Assembly (NCBI GenBank): GCA_944386335.1
Contig: CALXAQ010000045.1
Span: 1-15,193 of the forward strand
Source of the DNA: an uncultured Clostridia bacterium
GTDB taxonomy: Bacteria > Bacillota > Clostridia > TANB77 > CAG-508
Direction of reading: 5' to 3'
DNA length: 15,193 bases
Shown here one piece after another: positions 13,410-15,193 of this stretch. The position numbers and the translations under genes were made by a program. Positions within the stretch are counted from its first letter, which is position 1, and each line of letters starts with the position of its first letter. The notes under the pieces are model-generated. The model searched no databases, had not been told where the DNA came from, and worked only from the letters and a program-made list of their open reading frames with translations.

Positions 13410-14577
13410 CTTCTTTAGTTCCTCCTTCTTTTTCTAGTTTCTCTTGCTCTATTTTTTTAATAGCTTCTTGTGCAATATCTTGTCCCACATATTGTCCATT
13501 TTCCTTTATAATTTCTGCCACCAACTCATTAATTAAATCTTCTTTTGTATCTTCCATCTCTCTTAATTTTTTCTGCTTTTCGCTTCTTACCTCATTTACT
13601 TTTTGCTGTGCTTTTTGAACAGCCTCCTCTTCTATTTGTTTGTTTAATACTTTCATTTGTTTATCTACCACATCTGGTGCCGTAGAATATAATTCATCAT
13701 ATCCTGCTCTTAAAGCTTTATCTAATCCAAATACTTCTGCCTCATCTCTATTATAGGCCACATATAGCAATTCTACTAATTCATTAGAGGTTAAAACTTT
13801 CCCATTTATACCACAAACAGATAAAGTTCTAATAATAGATTGTGCTCTTGTATACAACTCTGAAAAGGCTAAATTTCGTTGCTCTGCCTTATCAAAATGA
13901 TTATCTTCTCCTAGTTCTTCTATATAATATGGGATTACTACATAGTATTTTTTATTTAATACATTTTTGTTCAAACTCATTTTTTCTGTATTATAAATAA
14001 TATCTTTTCCATATTCATACAAATTTTTTTGTTTTGTTAATTCAAAAAGTTCTTGATTTAATTGTTCTTGAGTGTAACTATCCGAACGTAACATTTGATT
14101 ATAGTGCATTTGTTGTTTTTGAAATTCATCCTCTATTTCTTTTACTCTTGCCTTATATGTTTGCAAACTACTCTCTAAATTTACTGTTCTAGTTTGTGTA
14201 TAAATTTGTATAGGATGTCTTATTGTATTTAAAAACTGTATGAAGCCCTCTTCTACAGAATTTTTTTCTACTTCTGACATTAAATCATAATTTACTCCTT
14301 GGCATTCCACTACCATAATATATCTTTTCCCGTCTTTTTGAGAAATCATATTGTCTACTACAGTATCAAATTCCATAAATTCCATAACAGATTCTAATTT
14401 ATATGTTTTCATCTTTTTATTCATCTTTGTATCTTTTGTATTATTCTTTTCTGTAGAAATCTCTTGCTTCTTTTTCATTTTAGACGACATATACATAATT
14501 CCTAAAACTGCTAACAATACTAACATAATTGTCAAAACGATTGTAAGTATCATGGTTAAAAGATTAATACTATCCAT
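13354..14577 (-). CDS. Membrane-anchored TraC/VirB4-N-terminal-like protein
   Basis: A 407-residue protein with an N-terminal membrane helix (about 5-30) followed by KMKKK, so the bulk should be cytoplasmic. Residues 60-130 (MEFMEFDTVVDNMI, RYIMVVECQGVNYDLMSEVE, GFIQFLNTIRHPIQIYTQTR) and 208-275 resemble the N-terminal region found on TraC/TraE-type VirB4 proteins of Gram-positive elements, but there is no Walker motif. Two charged helical stretches (135-190, 300-385) look like coiled coils. The C-terminus KKTKRGRKPKTVSE is AT-hook-like. I chose ATG 14577: AAAGGAGGAAG precedes it, and it overlaps the upstream stop by 8 nt (ATGGATAG). The end overlaps virB4 by 56 nt. I infer a membrane partner for VirB4. 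Other readings are a degenerate VirB4 paralogue or a distinct subunit. Confidence 0.85.
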   Translation of the reverse strand: MDSINLLTMILTIVLTIMLVLLAVLGIMYMSSKMKKKQEISTEKNNTKDTKMNKKMKTYKLESVMEFMEFDTVVDNMISQKDGKRYIMVVECQGVNYDLMSEVEKNSVEEGFIQFLNTIRHPIQIYTQTRTVNLESSLQTYKARVKEIEDEFQKQQMHYNQMLRSDSYTQEQLNQELFELTKQKNLYEYGKDIIYNTEKMSLNKNVLNKKYYVVIPYYIEELGEDNHFDKAEQRNLAFSELYTRAQSIIRTLSVCGINGKVLTSNELVELLYVAYNRDEAEVFGLDKALRAGYDELYSTAPDVVDKQMKVLNKQIEEEAVQKAQQKVNEVRSEKQKKLREMEDTKEDLINELVAEIIKENGQYVGQDIAQEAIKKIEQEKLEKEGGTKEDVQEKKTKRGRKPKTVSE

Positions 14578-14917
14578 TTTTTTCTTCCTCCTTTGTGTAC
14601 AAATATAGTTTATTACCTCTTTTCTTAAATTTAATTGCACGTTTTATAATATCATCTATATTTTCTCCACCTACTGTTTTCGTAAACTTAATACTACCTA
14701 TTTCTGGCATCTTAAAAGTTCCTATTATAAATCCAACTAACGCTAAAATTGCCATAAGTACCATTCCCACTATATTCATTTCTACTATTGAAAAAATAAA
14801 GTAAAAAGGTAGACCCACTAGCAGCCCTGCACCAGAATAAAGTAAACTTTTTGTTGAAAATATAAATAGTATTCTTCCTTCTCCTTTTACATTTCTAGGT
14901 ATGTTATACGTTCCCAT
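14570..14917 (-). CDS. PrgI/VirB3-like inner-membrane protein
   Basis: A 115-residue protein with the PrgI-family layout. A short N-terminus (YNIPRNVKGEGRILF) is followed by two membrane helices (about 25-44 and 47-67), then a small basic cytoplasmic tail (GTFKMPEIGSIKF to the end). PrgI of pCF10 and its relatives occupy the VirB3 position next to VirB4 in Gram-positive T4SS operons, as here. AAAGGAGG lies just upstream of ATG 14917. It is the first gene of the operon, directly downstream of the predicted extended -10 promoter, and its stop overlaps the next start, so the two are probably translationally coupled. Confidence 0.88.
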   Translation of the reverse strand: MGTYNIPRNVKGEGRILFIFSTKSLLYSGAGLLVGLPFYFIFSIVEMNIVGMVLMAILALVGFIIGTFKMPEIGSIKFTKTVGGENIDDIIKRAIKFKKRGNKLYLYTKEEEKNG

Positions 14918-14954
14918 GAGATTTCCTCCTTTGTATCCATTTACACTTATTTAT

Positions 14955-14963
14955 ATTATATCA
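14955..14963 (-). promoter_or_regulatory. Extended -10 promoter of the T4SS operon
   Basis: On the minus strand TGATATAAT matches the extended -10 consensus (TGnTATAAT), about 40 nt upstream of the first start codon. The -35 region is T-rich and poor, which is usual for extended -10 promoters. It lies between the upstream terminator and the PrgI-like gene. Confidence 0.65.
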
Positions 14964-14993
14964 AAAAAAATCTTAAAAAGAAACAAAAAGCAC

Positions 14994-15021
14994 AAAAAAA
15001 ATGCATTTTCATGCATTTTTT
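14994..15021 (-). terminator. Strong intrinsic terminator of the pilin-like gene
   Basis: On the minus strand AAAAAATGCATGAAAATGCATTTTTTTTG forms an 11-bp perfect stem with a GAAA loop, followed directly by a T run. It lies about 40 nt after the stop of the VirB2-like gene and separates it from the T4SS operon. Confidence 0.88.
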
Positions 15022-15058
15022 AATTTTTTTGTAATACAATTGTTATCAAATTGTCATA

Positions 15059-15193
15059 TTATGATAAATTAATATTAAAGAATAAGTTGTATAGAACATT
15101 TACAATAGATGTTGCTGCAAAAATTAGCAAAGCTCCTATAATATAAGGTATCATTGTTTTCTTGTATTCTGCTTTTTCTTCTGCTGAACCCAT
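15059..15193 (-). CDS. VirB2/TrbC pilin-like protein, C-terminal end (runs off window)
   Basis: The last 44 residues before a TAA stop are visible: a charged loop GSAEEKAEYKKTM, then one hydrophobic helix (IPYIIGALLIFAATSIVNVLY) and a short tail. The second helix of small VirB2/TrbC pilin subunits commonly follows a charged, Lys-rich cytoplasmic loop in just this way, and such genes often sit next to PrgI and VirB4 genes. The Met at the window edge may be internal; the true start and first helix lie outside. The separate terminator suggests it is expressed at a different level from the operon, as expected for a pilin. The family is inferred from a short stretch and from context. Confidence 0.6.
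   Translation of the reverse strand: MGSAEEKAEYKKTMIPYIIGALLIFAATSIVNVLYNLFFNINLS

Overview
The window is AT-rich DNA of low-GC Firmicutes type. Strong AGGAGG ribosome binding sites, A/T-ending codons, Lys/Ile/Asn-rich proteins and tRNA genes with encoded CCA ends fit Clostridia or a related, possibly uncultured, gut lineage; the genus cannot be fixed from sequence alone. Every gene I can support lies on the minus strand, so the biological reading order runs from the high-coordinate end to the low-coordinate end.

About 3.7-15.2 kb is a Gram-positive-type type IV secretion (T4SS) or conjugation apparatus. In reading order it holds: the C-terminal end of a small VirB2/TrbC pilin-like protein, followed by a strong intrinsic terminator; a new promoter (extended -10) and then a tight eight-gene operon. 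That operon encodes a PrgI/VirB3-like two-helix membrane protein, a membrane-anchored TraC/VirB4-N-terminal-like protein, the VirB4 ATPase, a long VirB6/TrbL-like polytopic protein with a large soluble tail, a VirB8-like protein, a large anchored GH73 glucosaminidase (VirB1-like wall hydrolase), and two further membrane-anchored proteins with VirB8/TcpC (NTF2-like) features. Genes overlap or sit 11-21 nt apart, and a good intrinsic terminator follows the last one. No relaxase or VirD4-type coupling protein lies in the window, so whether the machine moves DNA or secretes protein is open.

About 2.1-3.7 kb encodes a 521-residue, highly charged soluble protein of unknown function. It is followed by a D-alanyl-D-alanine carboxypeptidase (DacF/PBP5 type) whose ribosome binding site and start codon are buried in a 20-bp hairpin. 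About 0.36-0.81 kb is a tRNA operon with clear promoter and terminator: Gly(GCC), Gly(CCC), Cys(GCA). The first 274 bases are the N-terminal part of a SAM-dependent methyltransferase.

A working model is as follows. VirB4 (with its anchored partner) powers assembly. PrgI, VirB6-like and the pilin-like protein make the membrane channel. The several NTF2-like proteins form an extracytoplasmic scaffold, and the glucosaminidase opens the peptidoglycan. The most unusual points are the multiplication of VirB8-like proteins, the separate anchored TraC-N-like subunit with an AT-hook-like tail, the large VirB6 tail, the uncharacterised 521-residue protein, and the hairpin over the dacF start.
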